Assembly (NCBI GenBank): GCA_020635915.1
Contig: JACJYU010000001.1
Location: 1,588,501 to 1,652,500, forward strand
DNA length: 64,000 nucleotides
Direction: 5' to 3'
DNA from: Flammeovirgaceae bacterium
GTDB lineage: Bacteria > Bacteroidota > Bacteroidia > Cytophagales > Cyclobacteriaceae
The translations under genes and the position numbers were made by a program. Of the stretch, positions 52,854-61,418 are shown piece after piece (the stretch's first letter is position 1; every line of letters starts with the position of its first letter). The notes below the pieces were generated by a model that saw nothing but the letters and a program-made list of their open reading frames with translations, made no database searches and was not told where the DNA came from.

Positions 52854-53930
52854 CTACTCTAATAGGCCGCTTTGCTTAAAAAAACGGGAGACCAGGGCCG
52901 GTTTTGGCAATAAGGCAATTTCGGCAGGGGAATAAAACCTTGCCCCCAGGCCCGCAGCGACCTTTTTGGCCGGAAAGGTGCGCGGCAGGGACAGGAGCAC
53001 GAACCGGGCAAAAATATGCTGGTGGGTAAGGACATGCTTATAAAGCCCGCCCTTCATTTCGATATTGAGGTAAGGCAGGATGGGGGCCAGGCCTTTGTCG
53101 TTTTTGATTATGGTTTCCGGCCGTTGAGGCCTTTTGCCTTCCACCACATAAAAATCATACAGGCCGGCCCAGATGTCATTGACGCCCCTTTTTTTCATGG
53201 CCAATTTTTTTCCCTTTGCCGGTATCAAATAAGTAAAATACCGGGTGCGCACTTTGGCCCGCTTCCCCTTCACGGGCAGCGCGTGTTGAAGGTTTTTTGC
53301 CCTGGCATGGCACGCGGAAGAAAATATGCACGTGGCACACCCCGGGGATTTCGGGGTGCATTGGAGCGCCCCGAATTCCATGATGGCCTGGTTGTAAATG
53401 CCGGGCTGGCCGGTATCCAAAAGCTCCTTTGCCTTTTTTTCAAAAGCCTTTTTCCCGGCCGGGGCAGAGATGTCGTCATCCATGCCAAATATCCTGGCCA
53501 GCACCCTGTAAACATTGCCGTCCACCACGGCTTCGGGCTGGCCAAATGCCATGGAGGCAATGGCCGCGGCAGTATACACCCCTATGCCGGGGAGGACCCG
53601 CAGGGCATGGCTTTCCCTGGGGAACTTTCCGTTGTACCTTGCCACCACCAGCTTGGCGCAGGCATGTAAATGGCGCGCCCGGCTGTAATAGCCCAACCCC
53701 TGCCAGGCACGCATTACCTGGTCTTCACTGGCCGAGGCCAATGACCTTATGTTAGGGAAAAGCCTAACAAACTCATGGTAATAGGGCAGGCCCTGTGCCA
53801 CCCGGGTCTGCTGGAGGATTACCTCGGACAGCCAGATGCGGTAGGGGTCCTGGGTATTGCGCCACGGCAAATCCCGTAAGTTTGCCCAATACCAGCCTAT
53901 GATTTTTTTGGAAAAACCTCTCTTGTCCAT
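52854..53930 (-). CDS. mutY: A/G-specific adenine glycosylase MutY
   Basis: This 358-residue enzyme removes adenine mispaired with 8-oxoguanine. It has catalytic Glu36 in SEVILQQTRVAQ, the helix-hairpin-helix LPGIGVYTAAAI and catalytic Asp137 in VVDGNVYRV. The [4Fe-4S] ligands are Cys191, Cys198, Cys201 and Cys207 (C-x6-C-x2-C-x5-C). A NUDIX-like C-terminal domain reads the 8-oxoG. I use the ATG at 53930; a GTG at 53951 lies seven codons upstream, inside an inverted repeat. Confidence 0.95.
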   Translation of the reverse strand: MDKRGFSKKIIGWYWANLRDLPWRNTQDPYRIWLSEVILQQTRVAQGLPYYHEFVRLFPNIRSLASASEDQVMRAWQGLGYYSRARHLHACAKLVVARYNGKFPRESHALRVLPGIGVYTAAAIASMAFGQPEAVVDGNVYRVLARIFGMDDDISAPAGKKAFEKKAKELLDTGQPGIYNQAIMEFGALQCTPKSPGCATCIFSSACHARAKNLQHALPVKGKRAKVRTRYFTYLIPAKGKKLAMKKRGVNDIWAGLYDFYVVEGKRPQRPETIIKNDKGLAPILPYLNIEMKGGLYKHVLTHQHIFARFVLLSLPRTFPAKKVAAGLGARFYSPAEIALLPKPALVSRFFKQSGLLE

Positions 53931-53948
53931 TAATTCCAACCGGTTCGC

Positions 53949-54022
53949 CACGAAGGTCTTAAAACCACCGGTAATAGCTACGGGTTTTTGAAAATACAGG
54001 GGTTTTAATTCATATCTTCGTG
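53949..54022. repeat. Nested inverted repeats between mutY and the HU gene
   Basis: The outer arms are CACGAAG (53949-53955) and CTTCGTG (54016-54022); the inner arms are TTAAAACC (53959-53966) and GGTTTTAA (54001-54008). They flank a 34-base centre. The arms could pair in RNA or act as paired protein-binding sites for the divergent promoters. Confidence 0.5.
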
Positions 54023-54039
54023 ATTATCAAAGATTTCAT

Positions 54040-54069
54040 TTTGGGATTGATGTTTCTGGGCTAAATTTG
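54040..54069 (+). promoter_or_regulatory. Bacteroidota promoter of the HU gene
   Basis: TTTG (54040-54043), 18 bases, then TAAATTTG (54062-54069) matches the -33/-7 pair TTTG and TAnnTTTG. Transcription would begin near 54076, leaving about 33 bases before the GTG start. Confidence 0.65.
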
Positions 54070-54108
54070 CCGTCCTGAATTTTGAGAACCTGATTAAAAG
54101 CCATAGAT

Positions 54109-54414
54109 GTGACCAAAGCAGAAGTTATTGCAGAAATTGCTGAGAAGACCGGAATCGACAAGTCCGATGTGTCCCACACCATTGAAGCCTTCTTTAGCAT
54201 CGTAAAATCCACTATGGCCTCTGGCGAAAACATCTATATCCGTGGGTTTGGCAGTTTTGTGAACAAAAAGAGAAAGAAAAAAATCGCGCGCAATATCTCC
54301 CGTAACACGGCCATTATTATAGATGAGCACTATGTGCCGAGTTTCAAGCCGGCAAAGATTTTTATTAACAGGATAAAATACAGCGAAAAGGTAAAAGAGC
54401 TTGAAGACAAATAG
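54109..54414 (+). CDS. HU/IHF family DNA-binding protein
   Basis: This 101-residue protein starts at the GTG at 54109 (MTKAEVIAEIAEKTG). It has the helical dimerisation half, the GFGSF turn (here IRGFGSFVNKKRKKK) and the beta arms, though with INISR-like NISRNTAI instead of the usual GRNP. It bends or compacts DNA. In Bacteroidota it lies beside mutY and upstream of rng, as here. Confidence 0.9.
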   Translation: MTKAEVIAEIAEKTGIDKSDVSHTIEAFFSIVKSTMASGENIYIRGFGSFVNKKRKKKIARNISRNTAIIIDEHYVPSFKPAKIFINRIKYSEKVKELEDK

Positions 54415-54468
54415 CCCCATCACAGGCCCCGGTACCCGGCCAAACCGATAAAATCACAAGAGACCTGA

Positions 54469-55272
54469 ATGTTAAAAACACGTATTATCCTCATTATAGC
54501 CTGTGTGGCCATCGTCTGGTTGCTTTTTTTATTGCCCAAGGTAGTCGTTGAAAACAGCGGGCAAATGACGGCAAGCGCAGGGCCTGAAGGGGCAGGGGAC
54601 CCCCATACCACCGCACCTGCCGCTTTAAGGCAATCCATTGATTCCATTAAGGCCCAGTACCTGGCAGCACCTGGAAATGAAAAAAGTGCTATCTTTGCCG
54701 ACTCTTTGGCGAGTTTGTACAAGGAAGCTGGCCAATTTGACAGTGCTGCGTGGTTTGCCGGGAAAGCCGCATCGTTCTTTAAAGACAAGGAAAGCCTCAT
54801 AAAGGCCGGAAACCGGTATTACGATGCCTATACCTTTGCCCTGGACCCCAAGAAGCAAAACGAAATGGGCGAAATGGCCAGGGACTTCCTTGGGAAGGTG
54901 CTGGAAGCAGAACCCTCCAACCTGGAAGCAAAGGTAAAAATCGCCATGACTTACCTGGGCACGCAAAACCCCATGCAGGGGATAACGATGCTGAGGGAGG
55001 TATTGGAGGAGGACCCCACCAATGAACTGGCCATGTTCAACATGGGCATGCTCGCCATACAATCGGGCCAGTACGAGCGGGCCGTGGAACGGCTGTCCAA
55101 ATTGGTGTCCCTTTATCCAAACCACGTGCAAGGCCAGTTGTTGTTGGGGGTGGCTTACCTCAATACCAACCAAAAGGAGAAAGCCCGGGAGCAATTTGAA
55201 CGGGTAAAAAAACTAGATGACGACCCGGCAGTACAGGCGGCTGCCGATTCGTACCTGCAGGATTTAAAATAA
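54469..55272 (+). CDS. Membrane-anchored TPR protein
   Basis: This 267-residue protein has one N-terminal transmembrane helix (residues 5-24), a linker, and TPR-type helix pairs through residues 65-265 (YKEAGQFDSAAWFAGKA, MLREVLEEDPTNELAMFNMG, AVERLSKLVSLYPNHVQGQ). The TPRs should face the periplasm and scaffold a protein complex. The gene sits 54 bases after HU and ahead of the 30-residue protein and rng, a placement common in the phylum. Confidence 0.85.
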   Translation: MLKTRIILIIACVAIVWLLFLLPKVVVENSGQMTASAGPEGAGDPHTTAPAALRQSIDSIKAQYLAAPGNEKSAIFADSLASLYKEAGQFDSAAWFAGKAASFFKDKESLIKAGNRYYDAYTFALDPKKQNEMGEMARDFLGKVLEAEPSNLEAKVKIAMTYLGTQNPMQGITMLREVLEEDPTNELAMFNMGMLAIQSGQYERAVERLSKLVSLYPNHVQGQLLLGVAYLNTNQKEKAREQFERVKKLDDDPAVQAAADSYLQDLK

Positions 55273-55315
55273 TGTTAAACCGTCCCGGTCAGCCGGGGCA
55301 AAAAAAGAAATTTGT

Positions 55316-55408
55316 ATGCCAAGTGGTAAAAAAAGGAAAAAACACAAAATGGCCACCCATAAGCGCAAAAAGCGTTTGCGGAAAAACAGGCACAAGAACA
55401 AGAAGTAA
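55316..55408 (+). CDS. 30-residue very basic protein upstream of rng
   Basis: An ATG at 55316 opens a 30-codon frame ending with TAA at 55406-55408. The product starts MPSGKKRKKHKMATHKRKKR and ends in RHKNKK: 18 of 30 residues are Lys or Arg. I recall near-identical tiny proteins at this position in other Bacteroidota, usually unannotated. The basic pattern suggests RNA or ribosome binding. It lies 43 bases after the TPR gene and 53 bases before rng, in the same direction. Confidence 0.75.
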   Translation: MPSGKKRKKHKMATHKRKKRLRKNRHKNKK

Positions 55409-55461
55409 CCCTACATCCCTTAACCGATGTAATTTTTTATTAACACATCCAATTTTAAGTT

Positions 55462-57036
55462 TTGAGTAACGAACTAATCATTAGCGCCACTCAGAACGGA
55501 TGTCGCATAGCACTTCTCAAGGATAAGACACTTGCCGAATTCCATCACGAACAAGAAGGAAGCAAGTTTTTGGTTGGTGATATTTATTTGGGCACCGTAA
55601 AAAAGGTAGTCCAGGGGCTAAACGCAGCGTTTATTGATATCGGGTATGAAAAGGATGCATTCCTTCATTACCTGGACCTGGGCGCACAGTTTGGTTCCCT
55701 TCAAAAATTCTCCAAGCTAGTCCGGGCAAAGAAGGTTACCGGGGGCCGGTTGGACAAGTTCCGGCTGGAAAAGGACATTGACAAGCATGGGAAGGTTTCC
55801 CAGCAGCTTTCCAAAGGCCAGGTCATTCCGGTACAAGTGGTAAAAGAGCCCATATCCACCAAGGGGCCGCGACTTTCGTGCGAGTTATCCATACCAGGCC
55901 GCTACCTGGTACTGGTTCCTTTTAGCAACACGGTAAGTGTCTCTAAAAAGATCACCAGCAGTGAAGAACGCAAACGCCTTCTTCGCTTGATCCAATCCAT
56001 TAAACCCGAAAATTTTGGGGTCATTATCCGTACGGTGGCCGAAGGCAAAGAGGTGGCCGAACTGGACAAAGACCTGCGCAACCTGACCAGCACCTGGGAG
56101 GAAGGGGCCAAAAGGCTCGTGACGGCCAACCCGCGCGACAAAATTATCGGGGAAATAAGCAAAACCTCCTCCATCCTCCGCGATGTGCTCAACGAGTCGT
56201 TCGACAACATACAGGTGGACGACAAAAAGATCTTTGAGCAAACCAGGGCCTACATCAAGACCATAGCCCCTGACAAAGAGAAAATCGTAAAGCTCTACAC
56301 GGGAAAAACCAAAATATTCGAGCATTTCAATGTCGAAAAGCAGATCAAGTCCGCTTTTGGGCAAACCGTAAGCCTTAGGGGCGGTGGCTACCTGATCATT
56401 GAACATACCGAGGCCCTGCATGTAGTGGACGTCAACAGTGGCAACAAGTCCAACCGGGAAGAAAACCAGGAGACCACCGCGCTGCACGTGAACATAGAGG
56501 CCGCCAAGGAAGTGGCGAGGCAACTGCGCCTGCGTGATATGGGCGGCATCATAGTGGTGGATTTTATCGATATGCGCAGTGCGGAAAACAAGCGCCTGGT
56601 GCACAAAACCATGAAAGACGAAATGGGCGCCACCGACCGTGCCAAGCACACGGTGCTCCCGCTCTCCAAGTTTGGGCTGATGCAAATCACCCGGGAGCGC
56701 GTGCGCCCGCAGATGGACATTGCCACCAAGGAAGTGTGCCCCACCTGCAACGGGGCCGGTACCATCACCGCCTCCATCTTGGTGTCCGATATTATTGAAA
56801 AGAACATCGAATTCTTGTTGGTGAAGCAAAATGAAAAGCACCTGGTGCTGGCGCTCCACCCTTACCTGTTCGCCTATTTCACTTGCGGCATCCTGTCGCG
56901 GAGGACAAAATGGTTGTTTAAGTACAAGCGCTGGGTGGAACTGGTGCAGGACACCTCCCTGGGCGTGACCGAGTGCAAGTACCTGAACAAGGATGGGGAA
57001 GAAATAGAACTGAAAGAGCCGGTACTGACGGCATAG
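55462..57036 (+). CDS. rng: Ribonuclease E/G family protein (RNase G)
   Basis: This 524-residue endoribonuclease matures rRNA and starts mRNA decay. An S1 domain (about 35-130; VGDIYLGTVKKVVQGLNAAFIDIG region) is followed by the catalytic part with metal-binding Asp323 in VVDVNSGNK and Asp367 in VVDFIDM. The zinc-link motif CPTCNGAG follows. It lacks the long C-terminal scaffold of RNase E. The start is the TTG at 55462 (MSNELIISATQNG), as expected for the family. A perfect 11-base hairpin lies 3 bases after its stop. Confidence 0.94.
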   Translation: MSNELIISATQNGCRIALLKDKTLAEFHHEQEGSKFLVGDIYLGTVKKVVQGLNAAFIDIGYEKDAFLHYLDLGAQFGSLQKFSKLVRAKKVTGGRLDKFRLEKDIDKHGKVSQQLSKGQVIPVQVVKEPISTKGPRLSCELSIPGRYLVLVPFSNTVSVSKKITSSEERKRLLRLIQSIKPENFGVIIRTVAEGKEVAELDKDLRNLTSTWEEGAKRLVTANPRDKIIGEISKTSSILRDVLNESFDNIQVDDKKIFEQTRAYIKTIAPDKEKIVKLYTGKTKIFEHFNVEKQIKSAFGQTVSLRGGGYLIIEHTEALHVVDVNSGNKSNREENQETTALHVNIEAAKEVARQLRLRDMGGIIVVDFIDMRSAENKRLVHKTMKDEMGATDRAKHTVLPLSKFGLMQITRERVRPQMDIATKEVCPTCNGAGTITASILVSDIIEKNIEFLLVKQNEKHLVLALHPYLFAYFTCGILSRRTKWLFKYKRWVELVQDTSLGVTECKYLNKDGEEIELKEPVLTA

Positions 57037-57039
57037 CGA

Positions 57040-57064
57040 CCGGGGCCCTGTCCCAGGGCCCCGG
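57040..57064. repeat. Perfect 11-bp GC hairpin just after rng
   Basis: CCGGGGCCCTG (57040-57050) and CAGGGCCCCGG (57054-57064) pair fully around the loop TCC. Only a short TTTT follows at 57070, so it may protect the transcript end or pause polymerase rather than act as a classic terminator. Confidence 0.6.
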
Positions 57065-57192
57065 CCACTATTTTACCCCTTCTGTGGCGGGCTTAAAAAC
57101 CACTCCCCTTGCCTTTTCCTGTCATCCTGTCACTTTTTGGCAAATGGAATAATATTTGGCATGCCCTGGTCAGTCAAATAAATCAAAATCAT

Positions 57193-59088
57193 ATGATGCA
57201 GGAAAAAGGCACGATTTCCATCCACACGGAGAACATATTCCCCATTATCAAGAAATTCCTCTACTCTGACCATGAGATATTTTTGAGGGAATTGGTGAGC
57301 AACGCGGTGGATGCCACCCAAAAAATCAAAAAGCTGGCCGCCATGGGCGAGTTCAAAGAAGAGCTTGGCGAGACCCGCATTGAGGTAAGCTTTGACAAAA
57401 AGAAAAAGACCATAACGGTTAGCGACCGCGGCATCGGGATGACCGCGGAAGAAATAAAAAAATACATCAACCAGATTGCCTTTTCGGGCGCCTCCGAGTT
57501 TGTGGAGAAATTCAAAGACAAGGGAGATGCTAAAGACATCATCGGGAAGTTTGGTCTTGGGTTCTATTCTTCCTTTATGGTGGCCGACAATGTGGAGATT
57601 GTCTCCCGGTCCTACACCGTAGGGGAAAAAGAAGCGGCCAAATGGAAATGCGATGGCTCGACTGAATTTTCGATTGAACCCACCACAAAAAAAGAAAGGG
57701 GCACCGATGTGGTCCTGCACATTAATAAAGACTCTGAAGAATTCCTGGACGAATTCAGGCTAAAGGGCATCCTGGAAAAATATTGCAAGTTCCTGCCCGT
57801 GGAAATAAAATTCGGGACCAAAGAGGAAAGTGTAGAGGACGGAAAAGACAAAGACGGAAAGCCGAAATACAAATCGGTAAAGGTCGATCGAATCATCAAC
57901 AATACGGGGCCACTATGGACCAAATCGCCCAATGACCTGAAAGACGAGGATTACCTGAAGTTCTACAAAGAGCTTTATCCATTTTCTGAAGACCCCCTGT
58001 TCTGGATCCACCTCAACGTAGACTATCCTTTCAACCTTACCGGGATACTCTACTTCCCCAAGGTGAAAAACGATTTTGAACTTCAGAAAAATAAAATCCA
58101 GCTGTACTCCCGCCAGGTGTTCATTACCGATGAGGTGAAAGACGTGGTGCCCGACTTTTTGATGTTGCTGCATGGGGTGCTGGATTCCCCGGACATACCG
58201 CTCAATGTGTCCCGCAGTTATTTGCAGTCCGACTCCAGTGTGAAGAAAATCAGCCAGCACATAACCAAAAAGGTGGCCGACAAACTGGCGGACATGTACA
58301 AAAAGGACCGTGCCGCCTTTGAAAAGAAATGGGACGACATCAACATTTTTGTGAAATACGGGATGATAAGCGATGAAAAGTTCTATGAAAAGGCAAAGGA
58401 CTTTGCCCTGCTCAAGAACGTGGACGGGGCGTATTTTACGTTTGACGAGTACATGGAAAAAGTAAAGGCCAACCAGACCGACAAGGACAAACAGGCCGTT
58501 TACCTCTATGCTTCCGATGCCGGCAAGCAGGACACCTACATTCAAATGGCCAAAAGCAAATCCTACGATGTGCTGCTAATGGACGGGGTGTTGGACAGCC
58601 ATTACATCAGCCACCTGGAGCAGAAGTTGGAAAAAACACAACTCAAACGGGTGGACAGCGACACCATCGACAAGCTGATTGCCAAAGACGAAAAAATAGA
58701 AAGCGTACTGAGCAAGGAAGAAGAGGAACAAATCAAGGGAATTTTTGAAAAGGCAATTAAGAATCAAAGCATGACATTGGCCGTTGAATCCATGTCACCC
58801 GCTGATCTGCCCGTAACGGTAACCATGAGCGAATGGATGAGGCGCATGAAGGACATGGCCAAAACCGGAGGGGGCGGGATGCCCTTTATGGGGGGCATGC
58901 CCGACAGTTATAACGTGGCCGTGAATGCCAACCACAATGTGATCCAAAAAATCCTGAAGGCCGAAACGGAAGAGCAAAAAACAAAACTGGCCAAGCAGGC
59001 GTACGACCTCGCCTTGCTTTCGCAGAACATGCTCACCGGTGCCGACCTGACCAGCTTTATCAAAAGGAGCGTGGATTTGGTGTCATGA
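57193..59088 (+). CDS. htpG: Molecular chaperone HtpG (Hsp90)
   Basis: From the ATG at 57193 the protein has 631 residues (MMQEKGTISIHTENIF). The N-terminal GHKL ATPase shows LRELVSNAVDATQK, SDRGIGMTAEEI and GKFGLGFYSSFMVAD. The middle domain has the catalytic-loop Arg in NVSRSYLQSDS, and the C-terminal dimer domain is complete. It folds client proteins in the cytoplasm. The 28-codon upstream extension is not conserved. A good terminator follows. Confidence 0.96.
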   Translation: MMQEKGTISIHTENIFPIIKKFLYSDHEIFLRELVSNAVDATQKIKKLAAMGEFKEELGETRIEVSFDKKKKTITVSDRGIGMTAEEIKKYINQIAFSGASEFVEKFKDKGDAKDIIGKFGLGFYSSFMVADNVEIVSRSYTVGEKEAAKWKCDGSTEFSIEPTTKKERGTDVVLHINKDSEEFLDEFRLKGILEKYCKFLPVEIKFGTKEESVEDGKDKDGKPKYKSVKVDRIINNTGPLWTKSPNDLKDEDYLKFYKELYPFSEDPLFWIHLNVDYPFNLTGILYFPKVKNDFELQKNKIQLYSRQVFITDEVKDVVPDFLMLLHGVLDSPDIPLNVSRSYLQSDSSVKKISQHITKKVADKLADMYKKDRAAFEKKWDDINIFVKYGMISDEKFYEKAKDFALLKNVDGAYFTFDEYMEKVKANQTDKDKQAVYLYASDAGKQDTYIQMAKSKSYDVLLMDGVLDSHYISHLEQKLEKTQLKRVDSDTIDKLIAKDEKIESVLSKEEEEQIKGIFEKAIKNQSMTLAVESMSPADLPVTVTMSEWMRRMKDMAKTGGGGMPFMGGMPDSYNVAVNANHNVIQKILKAETEEQKTKLAKQAYDLALLSQNMLTGADLTSFIKRSVDLVS

Positions 59089-59110
59089 AGGGAACAAGCG
59101 GATAAAGTCA

Positions 59111-59143
59111 AAGCCTGCCCAAATTGATGGGCAGGCTTTTTTT
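59111..59143 (+). terminator. Rho-independent terminator of htpG
   Basis: AAGCCTGCCCA (59111-59121), a six-base loop, TGGGCAGGCTT (59128-59138) and a T-run to 59143 lie 22 bases after the htpG stop. Confidence 0.9.
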
Positions 59144-59209
59144 GTGGGGAGGCCATAGAATATTTTTTTGTTAACTTCGTTGTCCTATCGCAAAGACAAG
59201 GCAATATCA

Positions 59210-60037
59210 ATGAAACTTCGCCTACTCACAGGTATCCTTTTCCTTCCTGCCCTGGCCTTGGCGCAGCCCGACAAGGAAGCCCACATCGTGGAGGGGCAGT
59301 TTACTTTCGACACGGACAAGCCCTTTAAACTGCTTGAACTGGACGAGGAAATCGATGAGCCCATCGTGACCAAAAAGAAAAAGCCCAGGAAAAAGGTGTT
59401 CTATGGGATAAAGACCAAAAAAGGCTTTACCCGCAAAGGGTATGGCGACAGGACGACCATCGAACTGTTCTATTACCTCAAAAAGCCCGACAAGCCCAAC
59501 CGCTTTGTCCGCGATATCTATTGGTACGACTTTACACGAAGGGAAATAAGGAAGACCAGCACCTTTGACCCCAGCAAAGGCGTACTGCTGCACGGCCCCT
59601 ACAAAAAGATGCAGGGCGACATGCTGCTGGAGGAAGGCATCTTCTACAAAGGCACCAAGCATGGCCGTTGGATGCAGTATAACCGGGACAACCTGCTGGT
59701 GGACAAAGAAAAGTACTACAAAGGATGGCCCAAGGAATCGCTGATCGTTTATTACGACCCGGTGGAACGCACCAAAATAAAAGAGATAATACCCATAGAG
59801 TATGGCGAACGGGAAGGGTACTATTACCGGTTCCACGAAAACGGCACCATGGCCGTAACAGGTGAGTACCATTGGAACAATAAAGTGGGGGAATGGATAG
59901 AAAATTATCCTTCAGGAAGAAGGAAGAAGGTCATCATCTTTCCGCAGGACCCATTTGACCACGGGCTCGCCCCGTTTGTAAGAAGCGAATGGAACGACAA
60001 AGGGAAAGAAGTGTACTCCAACCGCAAGGGTCAGTAA
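59210..60037 (+). CDS. Exported MORN/YwqK-like repeat protein
   Basis: From the ATG at 59210 the protein has 275 residues with a signal peptide (MKLRLLTGILFLPALALA). Its second half has repeats of the antitoxin YwqK/MORN kind: GPYKKM.GDMLLEEGIFYKG, KHGRWMQYN, EGYYYRFHENGTMAVTGEY, GEWIENYPSGRRK. Such repeats form hairpin stacks and are common in Bacteroidota outer-membrane or periplasmic proteins of unknown function. It overlaps the convergent yraN gene by seven bases. Confidence 0.75.
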   Translation: MKLRLLTGILFLPALALAQPDKEAHIVEGQFTFDTDKPFKLLELDEEIDEPIVTKKKKPRKKVFYGIKTKKGFTRKGYGDRTTIELFYYLKKPDKPNRFVRDIYWYDFTRREIRKTSTFDPSKGVLLHGPYKKMQGDMLLEEGIFYKGTKHGRWMQYNRDNLLVDKEKYYKGWPKESLIVYYDPVERTKIKEIIPIEYGEREGYYYRFHENGTMAVTGEYHWNNKVGEWIENYPSGRRKKVIIFPQDPFDHGLAPFVRSEWNDKGKEVYSNRKGQ

Positions 60038-60384
60038 AAGGCATCTTCAAAATGCACGATCTCGGGCCCATCCTTCCGTAAGGTTACCGCCACCACATCG
60101 TACCGCACGTTTCCTTCCCAGTTGTTTTCAATAATATAGTTTTCGGCCCCCTCCATAATTTTGTTTGCCTTTTTGTCGTCCACAAAATCTTCGGGATAAC
60201 CAAACGTCACCGAACTTCTCGTCTTCACCTCCACGAACACAAGCCAACTGCCACGCTCCATGATCAAATCTATTTCCGAACGCTTGTGCCTGTAGTTTTT
60301 GGCACGCAGGCGGTATCCTTTGTTTTCCAAAAAGGCTATGGCCAGGCCCTCGCCCTCAAATCCCCTTTTGATTTTATCCGTCAT
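60031..60384 (-). CDS. YraN/UPF0102 family endonuclease-like protein
   Basis: This 117-residue protein has the restriction-endonuclease-like core of UPF0102: GEGLAIAFLENKGYRL, NYRHKRSEIDLIM and VFVEVKTRSS (Glu/Asp...ExK). The family is linked to DNA processing, but its role is unclear. It diverges from the isomerase gene with only 35 bases between the starts. Confidence 0.92.
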   Translation of the reverse strand: MTDKIKRGFEGEGLAIAFLENKGYRLRAKNYRHKRSEIDLIMERGSWLVFVEVKTRSSVTFGYPEDFVDDKKANKIMEGAENYIIENNWEGNVRYDVVAVTLRKDGPEIVHFEDAFY

Positions 60385-60397
60385 GCCAGTACATTTG
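60367..60397 (+). promoter_or_regulatory. Bacteroidota promoter of the phosphoglucose isomerase gene
   Basis: TTTG (60367-60370), 19 bases, then TACATTTG (60390-60397) matches the -33/-7 consensus well. The -33 box lies inside the first codons of the divergent yraN gene. Transcription would start near 60404, about 16 bases before the ATG. Confidence 0.7.
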
Positions 60398-60419
60398 ACC
60401 CCTTAAGATAGCAGGGAAA

Positions 60420-61418
60420 ATGAAAAAATTGATAGAGGGTTTTACCCGTCAGCTTACCGATGCCCTCCGGTTAGGGGAGGCCGTGGACCTTGTAAGGCCG
60501 GGAAGTGACATCCGCAACATCCTTATTTCGGGAATGGGCGGCTCGGGCATTGGCGCCAACCTGATTGAATCCCTCACCTTCGGGCGTGTCCCCATCCCGA
60601 TGACGGTAAACAAAGGGTACAATATCCCCCAGTTTGTAAGCCCACACACGCTTTTCATTGCCTGCTCCTATAGCGGCAACACCGAAGAAACCCTTTCCAC
60701 CATTCAAAAAGCATTGCTCAAAAGGGCGCACATCATTTGCATCACCTCCGGGGGCAAAATGTTGGAAATGGCAAAAGAGTACAACCTGCACTACATCCAA
60801 ATGCCTGCCGGCTCTGACAGCCCCCGCGCCATGCTGGGCTATGCCATGATTTCCCTTCTTTATGCCCTCTACCACACCAACCTCATCGGGGGGGCGTTTA
60901 TAAAAGAAACGCAAAATGCCGTGGAGTACCTCGATAGGGGCGAAAAGGCCATACAATCACAGGCCGAACTCATCGCCAAAAAGATCAGCGGCAAGCTGCC
61001 CATTATCTATTGCGATGGCAGGCTCGAGGCCATGGCGGTGAGGTTCCAAAACCAAATGAACGAAAACGCCAAACACCTGGCACATGTGAACACCTTCCCC
61101 GAAATGAACCACAACGAAATCGTGGGTTGGGAAAACCCTTTGCCAGTACTGTCCCAATGCCAGGTGATCTACCTCTATACCGACCACGACCACGTGAGGG
61201 TGGAAAAACGCATGGAGCTCTGCAGGGATATCTTTGAAAAAAAATCCAACCCCATTATCGACATCGTGGCAGAGGGCGCTTCCCTGCTGGAGCAATACTA
61301 CCACCTCATCCACCTCACCGATTGGATCTCCTATTACCTGGCCCTGGAAAACAAGGTCGACCCCGGCCCGGTGGAAGTAATCTCCTACCTCAAGGGCGAG
61401 TTGGAGAAAGTAAAGTGA
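60420..61418 (+). CDS. Bifunctional phosphoglucose/phosphomannose isomerase
   Basis: This 332-residue SIS-domain enzyme interconverts fructose-6-phosphate with glucose-6- or mannose-6-phosphate. It has ISGMGGSGIGANL and CSYSGNTEETLS for phosphate binding, the family's ProThr-like PAGSDSPRAMLGY and the C-terminal NHNEIVGWENP. The length fits the archaeal/bacterial PGI/PMI family rather than classic Pgi. Its TGA overlaps the lipB GTG (GTGA). Confidence 0.92.
   Translation: MKKLIEGFTRQLTDALRLGEAVDLVRPGSDIRNILISGMGGSGIGANLIESLTFGRVPIPMTVNKGYNIPQFVSPHTLFIACSYSGNTEETLSTIQKALLKRAHIICITSGGKMLEMAKEYNLHYIQMPAGSDSPRAMLGYAMISLLYALYHTNLIGGAFIKETQNAVEYLDRGEKAIQSQAELIAKKISGKLPIIYCDGRLEAMAVRFQNQMNENAKHLAHVNTFPEMNHNEIVGWENPLPVLSQCQVIYLYTDHDHVRVEKRMELCRDIFEKKSNPIIDIVAEGASLLEQYYHLIHLTDWISYYLALENKVDPGPVEVISYLKGELEKVK

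Noticed and set aside
55284..55297. CCCGG-TCAG-CCGGG hairpin before the 30-residue protein
   Set aside because: The stem is only five base pairs and is followed by A residues, not T, so it cannot be called a terminator for the plus strand.
55885..56859. 324-codon minus-strand frame opposite rng
   Set aside because: It is antisense to a clear RNase G gene and shows no family motif.
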